From contig JAQUCT010000008.1 of assembly GCA_028686075.1 (NCBI GenBank), forward strand, positions 1 to 59,669: DNA of 59,669 bases. Direction: 5' to 3'. Positions within the stretch are counted from its first letter, which is position 1; every line of letters starts with the position of its first letter. Source of the DNA: Bacillota bacterium (GTDB lineage Bacteria; Bacillota; Clostridia; Ch29). The position numbers and the translations under genes are program-made. The notes under the pieces are model-generated. The model had not been told where the DNA came from. It searched no databases and was given only the letters and a program-made list of their open reading frames with translations. Below are positions 17,839-26,393 of this stretch, one piece after another.

Positions 17839-18888
17839 TTATCTATATTTCTCCTTATCCCTTAAAAACTGCTGGTAATTGTCGCTGAACACATTGGTGC
17901 CCTCATTTGTTGCCACAAAGTACAGGTAATCGCTTTCCGCCGGCTCCATCGCCGCCTTCAGTGCTTCCCTGCCTGGAGAAGCAATAGGACCTACGGGAAG
18001 CCCCGGCATGATATAGGTGTTGTACGGCGAATCAATCTGTGTATCCTTCGTTGAAAGCCTTGGTTTTCTTTCCTTAAGCACGTACTGTACCGTGGCGCAG
18101 GAACCCAGATTCATACCTATTCTAAGCCTGTTATGGAAAACCGCCGATACAAGCGGCAGTTCCTCGAAGGTACCCGCCTCCCGCTCCACCACCGAAGCCA
18201 GCGTAACTATCTCATCCATCGTCATGCCGCCGCCTTCCAGGTCCAGCAGGCCGACCTCCCTGGCCACCTCTTCAAACCTTCCAAGCATTCTGTCTATTAT
18301 TGAGTTTGCCGTCTCCCCAATAAATACCTCGTAGGTATCTGGAAAAAGATATCCTTCCAGCCTGTTCTCCCTCACGGGTATTTTTTCTATAAAACGGTAA
18401 GAAAAGCTACCCTCTTTCACTTCCTTCATAAACTCTTCCCTGTCTGCGATACCCTTTTCGTACAGCAAATCTGCTATCTGCCTAAGTTCATAGCCCTCGG
18501 GTATTGTGAACCTAACCGTCTCTTTATACACGCTCCCCTTGGTAATTTCGTCCATTATACCTTTTAGGTCAGACCCAACACTTAGCAGATAAAGCCCTGC
18601 TTGGTAGCTGTCCTGGTAGCCCTCCAGCCTGGTAACAATCCTGAAGGCCAGTTCGCTACGTATTATCCCCTTGTCAGCGAGGATTTTTCCTATCTGAGAA
18701 ACGGTACTCCCTATCGGTATCTCCACCTGCACCGCCTCGGGTGCCCCCACTTCCACCGCCACAGGACGAAACTGCTGCACAAACAATGAAACCCCTATCA
18801 AAACGGCCAAAGCCAAAACGGCAATGTACACTGCCGCCCTTCTTTTTCTTTTTGCACCGGTGCGGACCGTAGCAGCCGAATCCTTCAT
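17839..18888 (-). CDS. mltG: Endolytic murein transglycosylase MltG
   Basis: 349 residues: basic N-terminus, one transmembrane helix (about 18-38), a LysM-like region, then the YceG catalytic domain with TLASVVEREAGTFEELPLVSAVFHNRL (the catalytic Glu lies in VEREA) and the conserved DSPYNTYIMPGLPVGPIASPG. MltG cuts nascent glycan strands during elongation and limits chain length. ATG with AGGAGTGAGGGC upstream. Its position upstream of trmR matches the yrrL-yrrM order of B. subtilis. Confidence 0.93.
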   Translation of the reverse strand: MKDSAATVRTGAKRKRRAAVYIAVLALAVLIGVSLFVQQFRPVAVEVGAPEAVQVEIPIGSTVSQIGKILADKGIIRSELAFRIVTRLEGYQDSYQAGLYLLSVGSDLKGIMDEITKGSVYKETVRFTIPEGYELRQIADLLYEKGIADREEFMKEVKEGSFSYRFIEKIPVRENRLEGYLFPDTYEVFIGETANSIIDRMLGRFEEVAREVGLLDLEGGGMTMDEIVTLASVVEREAGTFEELPLVSAVFHNRLRIGMNLGSCATVQYVLKERKPRLSTKDTQIDSPYNTYIMPGLPVGPIASPGREALKAAMEPAESDYLYFVATNEGTNVFSDNYQQFLRDKEKYR

Positions 18889-18955
18889 GCCCTCACTCCT
18901 TCGTCTGTCCCGATGTCCGGTTCATATATTATATTATATATTCTTCGCCAAACTT

Positions 18956-20230
18956 TTACAATATACCAAAACCAGGGACCGTCAAACCTGGGGGGGCGTA
19001 AGCTGCGTTTTGCCCTGCTACAAAACCCGACGACCACGCCCACTGGAGGTTAAACCCCCCGCATTGCCCGTCTATGTCTACTATCTCTCCGGCAAAATAC
19101 AGGCCCTTTACCAATTTGGATTCCATGGTACCCGGGTGAATTTCATGGGTATCGACACCGCCCGCCGTCACCTGGGCACTCTGCCAGCCCTTTGTACCCC
19201 TTATCTTAAATCTCCAGCCGGTAAGAATATCTGTAATCCCTTCGATTTCTTTGTTGGAAAGCTCAGCCGCCGGGCGTTTTATATTATCAATGCCCGCTTC
19301 CTTTAATACTACAGGTATAAGCCTTTTATTAATGAGCCCTACTAAGCTAAAGTCAGCGGGCTTGTCCGGGGCAATTGTAAATCGTTTTCTTATAAGTGCC
19401 CTCAACTCTTCCCCCGACATCGTATCCATTATGTTAATTCTTAATTGAGCTTCTTTCCCTTCGTTTATCAATTCTCCGGCCTTTCTGCTTATCTGGAGAA
19501 TCGGCGGCCCGGATACTCCGTAATTGGCAAACAAAACATCCCCCCTGTCCATTGCTATAGACTTATTGTTGTGAATTATTTCTGCGGTTCCTACAAATTT
19601 AACTCCTTCAATGCGTTTAAAGAAGGACCCCTCCAGCATAATTTGAACCAGGGCAGGGAAAATGTTAGTAACGGTATGTCCAAGTTTTTTGGCCAGTTCA
19701 TAACCGCTACCGTCGGAACCGCTGGAGGGCATTGCTTTGCCTCCGGCGGCTATAATCACCCTATCTCCCCGGTAGACTATCCCGTTCTCCAGCTTTACAA
19801 TAAAACCATCTTTTTCTACGGCAATATCCTTTACGCAAGAATCACAGAGGGTATCAATGCCTAGGGCATTAAGTTCGTACAAAAAAACATCAAGAAAACT
19901 TGAAGCTTGGTCAGACATGGGGAAAACCTTCCCGGCGTCCTCCACCCTGTGCTGGATACCCAATTTTTCGAAAAAGGCGATAGCGTCCTCGGCCGTAAAT
20001 GCTGATAGTGCGCTGTGGGCAAACTTTGGGTTATTCCCATTATAATAATCGGCATCGGCGTACATATTGGTAAAATTACACCGCCCGTTTCCTGTAGCCA
20101 GAATCTTTTTCCCCACCCGCGGATTCTTTTCAAGTATTGTAACCTTTGCTCCAAGCCTACGGGCGGAAATGGCGGCCATAATTCCGGCAGCCCCTCCACC
20201 CACCACCAATACATGCTTTTGCCTACTCAT
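18956..20230 (-). CDS. BaiN/HI0933-like FAD-dependent oxidoreductase
   Basis: 424-residue flavoprotein. N-terminal Rossmann fold HVLVVGGGAAGIMAA and ILEKNPRVGKKILATGNGRCN; middle PSSGSDGSGYELAKKLGH; C-terminal GLYFAGEIVDIDGQCGGFNLQWAWSSG, the FAD-closing motif of this family. BaiN reduces bile-acid intermediates in some gut clostridia, but most relatives have no proven substrate, so I assign only the family. The start at 20230 (GGAGAGATATTT then ATGAGTAGG) is preferred to the ATG 21 bp upstream. Confidence 0.85.
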   Translation of the reverse strand: MSRQKHVLVVGGGAAGIMAAISARRLGAKVTILEKNPRVGKKILATGNGRCNFTNMYADADYYNGNNPKFAHSALSAFTAEDAIAFFEKLGIQHRVEDAGKVFPMSDQASSFLDVFLYELNALGIDTLCDSCVKDIAVEKDGFIVKLENGIVYRGDRVIIAAGGKAMPSSGSDGSGYELAKKLGHTVTNIFPALVQIMLEGSFFKRIEGVKFVGTAEIIHNNKSIAMDRGDVLFANYGVSGPPILQISRKAGELINEGKEAQLRINIMDTMSGEELRALIRKRFTIAPDKPADFSLVGLINKRLIPVVLKEAGIDNIKRPAAELSNKEIEGITDILTGWRFKIRGTKGWQSAQVTAGGVDTHEIHPGTMESKLVKGLYFAGEIVDIDGQCGGFNLQWAWSSGFVAGQNAAYAPPGLTVPGFGIL

Positions 20231-20271
20231 AAATATCTCTCCATAAATCAATAATAAAAAATTCCCTTGGT

Positions 20272-20967
20272 TTACTTCTCGGCAAAACGATAGCCTATGC
20301 CTACCTGGGTAAGAATAAAGCGTGGGTTTGCCGTATCTTTTTCAATTTTTCGACGCAAACTTGCCATAAATACCCGAAGGCTTTTGGCATCACCGACTTC
20401 ACCGTAACCCCATATCTGGTTGATAATATAATTATGGGTCAGCACCTTGCCCCTATTCGCAACCAATAGCTTCAACAGCTTATACTCCATCGGTGTGAGG
20501 TGAACTTCTTTTCCATCCACGAACACAAGTCCCTTTATATAATCCAAAGTCAGGTTGTCACAGGTAAAGGCCTCCAGATTTTCGGGGTTTGTCATACTGT
20601 TTATTTTGCGTTGGGCCACCCTTATCCTGGCAAGGAGCTCACCGGTATAAAAGGGCTTAGTCATATAATCATCGGCACCGCAGTCAAGGGCATTAATAAT
20701 GTCATTCTCCTTTTCGCGGGCAGAAACAACTATTATCGGCGCATTGCTCCTTTCCCTTATCTGCCTAATAACTTCCATTCCGTCAATATCGGGCAAGCCT
20801 AAATCCAATAGTGTTACATCAGGATTATTAGCATAAAACAGCGCAATAGCTTCTTTCCCCGTTTCTGCTACAATTGCCTTGTATCCCTCATCCTTCAAGA
20901 ACATGGTAATAAAAGATATTATATATTTGTCATCCTCCACCACCAGTATTGTAATACTATCTTCCAT
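20272..20967 (-). CDS. kdpE: KdpE-like response regulator
   Basis: 231-residue OmpR-family regulator. The receiver domain has EDD near residue 11, phosphoacceptor Asp55 in LLDLGLPD and a conserved Lys in TKPF. The C-terminal winged helix has PMEYKLLKLLVANRGKVLTH and GDAKSLRVFMASLRRKIE. The closest named type is KdpE, matching the KdpD-like kinase just upstream. No kdpFABC genes are in the window; instead the pair is joined to trkA/trkH, so it probably controls the Trk-type operon. The 11-bp phased repeats at 25.0 kb fit its expected DNA-binding mode. Confidence 0.88.
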   Translation of the reverse strand: MEDSITILVVEDDKYIISFITMFLKDEGYKAIVAETGKEAIALFYANNPDVTLLDLGLPDIDGMEVIRQIRERSNAPIIVVSAREKENDIINALDCGADDYMTKPFYTGELLARIRVAQRKINSMTNPENLEAFTCDNLTLDYIKGLVFVDGKEVHLTPMEYKLLKLLVANRGKVLTHNYIINQIWGYGEVGDAKSLRVFMASLRRKIEKDTANPRFILTQVGIGYRFAEK

Positions 20968-21032
20968 ATATGGCTCCTCTCTCTTGTATGGTTTTCTTCT
21001 CTAATTACAGCTTAATCCATTTAACCATTTAC

Positions 21033-22442
21033 TTATTCATCTTCTGACTGCTCCAGATATGGCAGTTCAAACTTAAAAAGTGCTCCCCCAAGATGCGATT
21101 TTCCTGTACTAATTCTTCCCCCATGGGATTGTACTATTGCCTTACAGATGGCCAGTCCCAGACCAACTCCCTTTTTACCGTCGGCACTAGTTTTGCCGCT
21201 TGTGACAAAGGCATTGAATATTTTTTCTTCAATAGGCGGGTCAATACCCTTTCCACCGTCAGCTACACTAAATTCCACATATTCGTCCTTCTTTTCTACC
21301 ATCAATTCTATAGGGCTATTCTTTGGTGTATGGGTAACAGCATTATCAAGAAGATTTATTAGCACTTGAGTAATCATTTTACCGTCCATTGGTATGGCAA
21401 CCAATTCTTTTGGCATAATTACTTTGAAAGGCCTCCTTGAGAGCCCTATAACACGACCTACCGCCTCGTTTACTACATCGTCAACCACTTCTATTTGCTT
21501 GTTAACTTCCAATTTCCCGTTATCAATCCTTGTCATATTAAGCATATTTTCTACCAGGGTAGTTAACCAAACAGCCTGCTCGCTTATATCCTCCGCCAAG
21601 CGTTCAATGCTTTGACGGTCGAGACTCTTTCCACGCTGTACGATATAACTGCTGGCTCCCGCAATCCCGGTAAGGGGAGTACGCAGGTCATGGCTGATAC
21701 TTCGTAAAAGATTGCTCTTAAGATGCTCCCGCTCCATGGCAATACGTATGTTTTCCCGTTCATTGTAAACATATTCACGGTCCAACGCAATACCCATTTG
21801 TGCAGCAACAGTATTAACCAGCCATTCCTGCTCAATGTTGAGGCTAGCATTTTTATCATATATTTTAAGCATACCAAGTCGTTTTGCAAGCCCCATAATG
21901 GGAAGTTCTATTACTATGTCGTCACCGTCTGGTGCAAAGTTATCACTCAAATAGGTTTTTTTATTATGATACATCTCCACTACACTGTCGTAACCTATAT
22001 ATTCTTTTATGCAACGTATCCCCTGGTCAATAATATTAGCCTCTCCGGTAACATTAAGCAGACGCTGCGCTACCTCGTACAGCAGCTTTGCTGTTTGCTC
22101 GTTTTTTTGGGAAATTAGCAGCTGTCTCTGGAATCTTGCAGTAAGGCTGGAGGATATTACCGATGCTATAAGAAAAAAGAATATAAGTGCTATATCATTG
22201 GTGTTATAAATAGCAAAAGTGTGAAGGGGCACGGTAAAAAAGTAGTTGAATACCATCACGCTTGCGCAGGAGGCAATAATACCAAAACGGTAACCTCTGG
22301 TAAAAGCCGTCACAAGCAATACTCCAACCATAAAAATCATAAGGATGTTTTCCTTGTCTACACCCAATTGATTCAACGCAATGGAGCTTATAGTAGTTGC
22401 AGACATAATAAGTAATAGCCTAATATAATTTATACCCTTCAT
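21033..22442 (-). CDS. KdpD-like sensor histidine kinase, short form
   Basis: 469 residues: four transmembrane helices of the DUF4118 type (about 8-105), a GAF-like region (about 118-225), the dimerisation histidine His251 in SISHDLRTPLTG and an ATPase domain with QVLINLLDNAVTH, VADGGKGI and GVGLGLAICKAIV. It corresponds to the C-terminal half of KdpD. The N-terminal KdpD ATPase domain and universal-stress-like domain are missing, so c-di-AMP or ATP sensing through them is lost. Likely senses K+ limitation or turgor and phosphorylates the regulator encoded 65 bp downstream. Confidence 0.88.
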   Translation of the reverse strand: MKGINYIRLLLIMSATTISSIALNQLGVDKENILMIFMVGVLLVTAFTRGYRFGIIASCASVMVFNYFFTVPLHTFAIYNTNDIALIFFFLIASVISSSLTARFQRQLLISQKNEQTAKLLYEVAQRLLNVTGEANIIDQGIRCIKEYIGYDSVVEMYHNKKTYLSDNFAPDGDDIVIELPIMGLAKRLGMLKIYDKNASLNIEQEWLVNTVAAQMGIALDREYVYNERENIRIAMEREHLKSNLLRSISHDLRTPLTGIAGASSYIVQRGKSLDRQSIERLAEDISEQAVWLTTLVENMLNMTRIDNGKLEVNKQIEVVDDVVNEAVGRVIGLSRRPFKVIMPKELVAIPMDGKMITQVLINLLDNAVTHTPKNSPIELMVEKKDEYVEFSVADGGKGIDPPIEEKIFNAFVTSGKTSADGKKGVGLGLAICKAIVQSHGGRISTGKSHLGGALFKFELPYLEQSEDE

Positions 22443-22474
22443 AGCCTCACCCCACAGTGCTATTTTAACACACT

Positions 22475-23128
22475 TCAGTTGATTAGCCTCAGAATTCTCT
22501 CAACATCACTGTGGCGTCCAATAACCATAAGATGTTCATCCGGTCTGAATATATAGTCTGCTGATGGTAAAAGCGAAATCTTATCATCCACTTTAGTTGC
22601 AAGAATGCTAACATGGTATTTTGCCCTAAAATTAACTTCCTTTATACTCTTTCCAATCCAGCTTTCAGCGGGCGGAATTTCATAGATGGAAATATCCTTT
22701 GTAAGTTCAATATAATCAAAGATATTGTTTGCACTGCAACGAACCGCAAGCTTTTCTGCAATATCCTTTTCGGGGTCAATTACCTCGTCAGCACCATTTC
22801 GCAGCAAAAACTTAATATGAATATCGCGGCTGGCTTTGCTTATCACATATTTTGCTCCCAGGTCCTTAAGCAAACTTGTTATTTCCAGGCTGTTCTGAAA
22901 ACTACTTCCAACGCAGACAAAGCACAAGTCAAAATTGCTGATACCCAAAGAACGCAGTACTTCTTCCTTGGTACAGTCCCCTATTTGGGCACTGGCTGCC
23001 AAGGGTAAAAGTTCGCTTAGCTTTTCTTCATCCTTGTCGACGACCATAACCTCGTTTCCAATTTTAATGAGTTTGCGGCTTAAATGCTTGCCAAACCGTC
23101 CTATTCCAATAACCAAAATAGTCTTCAT
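22475..23128 (-). CDS. trkA: TrkA/KtrA-type K+ channel gating subunit
   Basis: 217 residues: one RCK domain with the Rossmann motif ILVIGIGRFGKHLSRKL and acidic strand end MVVDKD, then a C-terminal RCK_C domain (about 135-217). Cytoplasmic ring subunit that binds nucleotides and gates the TrkH pore encoded just upstream, 10 bp away. The single-RCK size fits the Ktr type rather than enterobacterial TrkA. The ATG at 23128 has GGAG 7 bp upstream and is preferred to the TTG two codons earlier. Confidence 0.9.
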   Translation of the reverse strand: MKTILVIGIGRFGKHLSRKLIKIGNEVMVVDKDEEKLSELLPLAASAQIGDCTKEEVLRSLGISNFDLCFVCVGSSFQNSLEITSLLKDLGAKYVISKASRDIHIKFLLRNGADEVIDPEKDIAEKLAVRCSANNIFDYIELTKDISIYEIPPAESWIGKSIKEVNFRAKYHVSILATKVDDKISLLPSADYIFRPDEHLMVIGRHSDVERILRLIN

Positions 23129-23138
23129 AATCAAACTC

Positions 23139-24491
23139 CTATCCTATATTTATTTTCTCTGTTGCGTTTTGTATAAATGACGATACTCTATGCTCTGTAA
23201 ATAAGAGAGCAAATGAAAGGCTTCCCACCCTGCCGCAGTACATCAGCAATGTAATCGCAATTTTTCCAATGGTATTCAGGGAACTTGTAATCCCCGTGGA
23301 AAGACCTACAGTGCCTATTGCCGAGAATACCTCGAATAAGACATCTTCAAGCGGTATCCAGGCATTTGTTGCACATATTATAAAAGCAGCGACAAAAACA
23401 AGAAGCAGATATACGGTAACCACAGCAGATGCCCTCTTTAGTGCGTTATCTTCCAACCGTCGTCCGAATACATTGTCACTTTTTACATTCTGAAGGCTCG
23501 ACCATAATGAGATCAGAACCACCGCCAAAGTTGTAGTCTTTACTCCGCCTGCGGTTGAACCGGGACTGCCGCCAATAAACATTAACACCATGGTCAAAAG
23601 CCTCCCACCGGGGGTCAACGCCGATGTATCAACGGTATTAAATCCCGCCGTTCTGGGTGTAACTGCGCTGAAAACAGAGGTCATTATGCTCTCACCTATG
23701 GTCATATCCAAAAGCAGATTTGTCCTCTCAAAAACGTAAAAGCTTACCGTTCCCAGTACTATTAGTATTGCTGTCATTGATAATACTATTTTTGTGTGCA
23801 GTTGATACCTCTTAAACTGATACTTATTCTTGGTAAGGTCGTCCCATACGAAGAAGCCTATACCACCAACGATAATCAATACAATTATTGTAAAGTTGAC
23901 AACAAAGTCACCGGTAAATAATGTAAGCGATGAATTCTCGCTAAACCTTCCCATCAGATCGAACCCAGCGTTACAGAAGGCTGAAACTGAATGGAAAATT
24001 CCGTAATAAAGGCCTTCCGCCAACCCCATCCTCGGTATAAACCTTGTTGAAAGAATTAGTGCGCCCACACTCTCAAACAGGAATGTCCCAATAAGTATTT
24101 TTTTGGTCAAGCGTACAACTCCGCCGATATACATGGTGTTAACACTTTCACGTAGCAGTTCCCTTTCCTTAAGCCCTATTTTCCTTCTCAGCAAAAAGGA
24201 GAACATAGTTATAATTGTCATAAAACCCAGACCGCCAATTTGTAACAACAGTAAAATAACCGTCTGCCCAAAGAGCGACCAATTGGTGAAGGTATCGAAA
24301 ACAACCAGACCGGTTACACAGGTAGCTGACGTTGCGGTAAAGAGAGCATTGATAAAGCCGGGAGAAATACCATTGCGGCTTGCTATGGGCAAAGACAGTA
24401 GCGTTGTACCTGTTATTATTAGAATAAGGTATCCAAGTGCAATCATCTGGGGATAGGCTGATGACTTTGGCTTTTTCAAAATGGCTTTCAT
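23139..24491 (-). CDS. trkH: TrkH/KtrB-type K+ uptake membrane subunit
   Basis: 450-residue membrane protein with four membrane-pore-membrane repeats. The first filter is seen in ALFTATSATCVTGLVVFDT, further repeats near SVSAFCNAGFDL, SAVTPRTAGFNTVDTSAL and SAIGTVGLSTGIT, and the hallmark GGSPGSTAGGVKTTT follows the third. It takes up K+, probably with Na+ or by gating, together with TrkA. The start at 24491 (GGAGG 7 bp upstream) overlaps the end of the preceding small gene by 4 bp. Confidence 0.92.
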   Translation of the reverse strand: MKAILKKPKSSAYPQMIALGYLILIITGTTLLSLPIASRNGISPGFINALFTATSATCVTGLVVFDTFTNWSLFGQTVILLLLQIGGLGFMTIITMFSFLLRRKIGLKERELLRESVNTMYIGGVVRLTKKILIGTFLFESVGALILSTRFIPRMGLAEGLYYGIFHSVSAFCNAGFDLMGRFSENSSLTLFTGDFVVNFTIIVLIIVGGIGFFVWDDLTKNKYQFKRYQLHTKIVLSMTAILIVLGTVSFYVFERTNLLLDMTIGESIMTSVFSAVTPRTAGFNTVDTSALTPGGRLLTMVLMFIGGSPGSTAGGVKTTTLAVVLISLWSSLQNVKSDNVFGRRLEDNALKRASAVVTVYLLLVFVAAFIICATNAWIPLEDVLFEVFSAIGTVGLSTGITSSLNTIGKIAITLLMYCGRVGSLSFALLFTEHRVSSFIQNATEKINIG

Positions 24492-24949
24492 GGTATTACC
24501 TCCGTCTCCTTCGCTGCAATCTCGCAAACCATTTGAGCAGTAATCCCGTCACCTGACAGATAGTTAATTTTTTCGCTTATAAACATTGCCTCATTTTTTC
24601 TGTCATTACAAAGGCTAACCATCCTTTCTATGTTGTATAATTTCCTTCCTATTTTACAAATTGTAATATTGTCTGCATCGTTCTCCGACAGAGCGAACAG
24701 ATAGTGAATATTTTGCTCCCGTTCAAACAAAAATGGCTCGGTCATATAGAACACCCTAAACCCGAGGCTTTCCTGAAGCTCGCCAACTTCTGCTGCCAGG
24801 TTTGTCCCACCTAACACAATAGCAGCCGGATTTCTTCTTTCATCCTCAATTGCTATATTGTTTTCAGCCAGGAACCTGTCCAGTTTTGATACAAGATATC
24901 CTATATAAACGAATGGAATCAAAAAACCCAGGGCTAGTAGTATCCACAT
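24488..24949 (-). CDS. Small membrane-anchored protein of the K+ operon
   Basis: 153 residues, not a family I can name. One N-terminal transmembrane helix (about 2-20) is followed by a soluble domain whose first part, AAIVLGGTNLAAEVGELQESLGF then RVFYMTEP, resembles the first strand, loop and helix of a TrkA_N Rossmann fold with a degenerate GxGxxG. The stop overlaps the trkH start (ATGA), so it is co-translated with the pore subunit. It may be a degenerate, membrane-tethered RCK-like subunit that modulates TrkH. It is the first gene behind the phased repeats. Confidence 0.6.
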   Translation of the reverse strand: MWILLALGFLIPFVYIGYLVSKLDRFLAENNIAIEDERRNPAAIVLGGTNLAAEVGELQESLGFRVFYMTEPFLFEREQNIHYLFALSENDADNITICKIGRKLYNIERMVSLCNDRKNEAMFISEKINYLSGDGITAQMVCEIAAKETEVIP

Positions 24950-25001
24950 ACATTCACCTTCTTAACGAATTCATGTATGCTACTATTCTACTGCCTTGGG
25001 C

Positions 25002-25086
25002 ATTAAGATTGTATTAAGATTGACCAAACTGATATTAGCATAGCACTAAGATTAGCCGTAACTCTATTAAGATTGTGTTAAGTCAT
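25002..25086 (-). promoter_or_regulatory. Phased direct repeats, probable KdpE-type operator
   Basis: The decamer ATTAAGATTG occurs at 25002, 25013 and 25066, with variants at 25045 (ACTAAGATTA) and 25077 (GTTAAGTCAT). Starts differ by 11, 32, 21 and 11 bp, close to multiples of one 11-bp helical turn. Tandem half sites 11 bp apart are how OmpR/PhoB-family dimers bind DNA. The site lies 50-140 bp upstream of the first gene of the K+ operon, which ends with such a regulator. Confidence 0.65.
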
Positions 25087-25117
25087 CATAACCTCCGGCC
25101 TCTTGATTTACCTCTAT

Positions 25118-25447
25118 TTAGTCGGTTTTCAGGGCGTCGCCAATTATTTTGTGTACGTCGCTTAGCATCTGGCCAAGGCGCTGTTCAAGCTGAACCAGGT
25201 TTTTCACCTGCTCGTCCGCCGATACCAGGTTATACAGGTTGTGCAGTTTTTCCATCTGTTCATCACTCACGTCCTGACCCATAGCTCTCATGGCCTGGAC
25301 CTCCAGTTGTGTTTTTCTAAACTCGTCGGAAATGGTTTTTTTGGATTCAACCTGGTCAACTACCTCCTTGACACTTTTATACTCCTTGAACTCGGCACTT
25401 TCCCTGATAGCCTTTGCTAATTTGTGTGCAGCGTCATATGGATTCAT
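25118..25447 (-). CDS. YlbF/YheA-family regulator
   Basis: 109-residue all-helical protein of the YlbF/YmcA/YheA (DUF964) family, with MNPYDAAHKLAKAIRESAEFKEYK and the QAMRAMGQDVSDEQMEKLHNLYN centre. B. subtilis YlbF and YmcA form, with YaaT, a complex that stimulates RNase Y in mRNA maturation and influences sporulation and competence; this single gene most resembles YheA. RNase J lies about 1 kb away on the same strand, a suggestive but unproven link to RNA turnover. Confidence 0.8.
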   Translation of the reverse strand: MNPYDAAHKLAKAIRESAEFKEYKSVKEVVDQVESKKTISDEFRKTQLEVQAMRAMGQDVSDEQMEKLHNLYNLVSADEQVKNLVQLEQRLGQMLSDVHKIIGDALKTD

Positions 25448-25464
25448 TTTTCTAACTCCCCCTT

Positions 25465-26067
25465 TTAAAATGGTATTTTTAATAACAAGGGCACAAGGAT
25501 CGGGACTACCGCCGTCAGCAGTACACCGTTTAAAAAGGCTATTATTGCTGTCTCCGGCCCGGTGGACCTTGAGATAACCGGCAGCGTGGTATCCATGGAG
25601 GTGGAACCCCCCGGCGTTATGGCCTCTATATGTCCAATCCTAACCGCTACTAGCGGTATCACAACAAATGCGATAAGCTCCCTTACAACGTTGGTAATAA
25701 AGGCAACGGTGCCCAGCCTTATACTGTGCAGCTCCGATATAAGCACCCCCGACAGGCTGTACCATCCGAACCCGGCCCCAACGGCACCAGCCTCGGCTAC
25801 GTTGTATCCTAACATAAGCCCGACCGCCACAGTTCCCGCTATGCTTCCCACGGCAACCCCTAAGGGTACCAAAAGAACCCTCCAGCCATACTGCCTTAGC
25901 TTTACAAAACTGTCCCGGCTTCGGCCAATGTCCACCCCCACCCAGAACAGTAAAAACCACAGCCCTATTTCGATGAAGGTCCCCGAATAGGCGGAAAAGG
26001 ATTCGGGAATAATCAAGACCCCTGCCGCTATTCCTAGAGCAACCGACACAAATATCGCCCAGCTCAT
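25465..26067 (-). CDS. LysO-family exporter, large part
   Basis: 200-residue membrane protein matching the second, larger part of LysO/YbjE (DUF340), with about six helices and conserved GVDIGRSRDSF, GAGFGWYSLSGVLISELHS and TTLPVISRSTGP. LysO exports L-lysine in E. coli; substrate here is unproven. Its ATG overlaps the stop of the gene encoding the N-terminal part (TAATG), so the two are made together. Confidence 0.8.
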   Translation of the reverse strand: MSWAIFVSVALGIAAGVLIIPESFSAYSGTFIEIGLWFLLFWVGVDIGRSRDSFVKLRQYGWRVLLVPLGVAVGSIAGTVAVGLMLGYNVAEAGAVGAGFGWYSLSGVLISELHSIRLGTVAFITNVVRELIAFVVIPLVAVRIGHIEAITPGGSTSMDTTLPVISRSTGPETAIIAFLNGVLLTAVVPILVPLLLKIPF

Positions 26068-26348
26068 TATATTTCCCCCCTGCCCCGTCCAATCAAAGGC
26101 CGGAGCAACCTTACAAGGACCAAGCTGCCTGTTATGGCTGCCGCAGCAAAGGCAATGGAATGCAGGCCGATTGTATAAAAACCCTTTGTTATTTCATCGC
26201 TCCCGCCAATACCCACCCCCATTGCAAACAGTATAATAAGCAGCGACCAAAACTGGAACCCGGAGCTTTTGGATACAATTTTTTGCGGGATTTTATCGTA
26301 CATACCCAGCAGTATACCCGAAGCCAGAAACAATATATACAGCCACAT
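26067..26348 (-). CDS. LysO-family exporter, small part
   Basis: 93 residues with three predicted helices, matching the N-terminal DUF340 segment of LysO. In E. coli both parts form one ~299-residue chain; here they are two genes with a TAATG overlap. The reading frames are intact and translationally coupled, so I read this as a genuine two-subunit form and not a frameshift. Confidence 0.75.
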   Translation of the reverse strand: MWLYILFLASGILLGMYDKIPQKIVSKSSGFQFWSLLIILFAMGVGIGGSDEITKGFYTIGLHSIAFAAAAITGSLVLVRLLRPLIGRGRGEI

Positions 26349-26393
26349 AATAACCCTCCCGGAATATATATTCGTCTATCTTGGTAGTGATAC

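Noticed and set aside
25002-25086. CRISPR array
   Set aside because: The repeated unit is only 10 bp with no uniform spacers; the 11-bp phasing fits a transcription-factor site.
25465-26348. Frameshift splitting a single lysO gene
   Set aside because: Both frames are intact with a TAATG overlap typical of coupled genes, and two-gene forms of this family are plausible.
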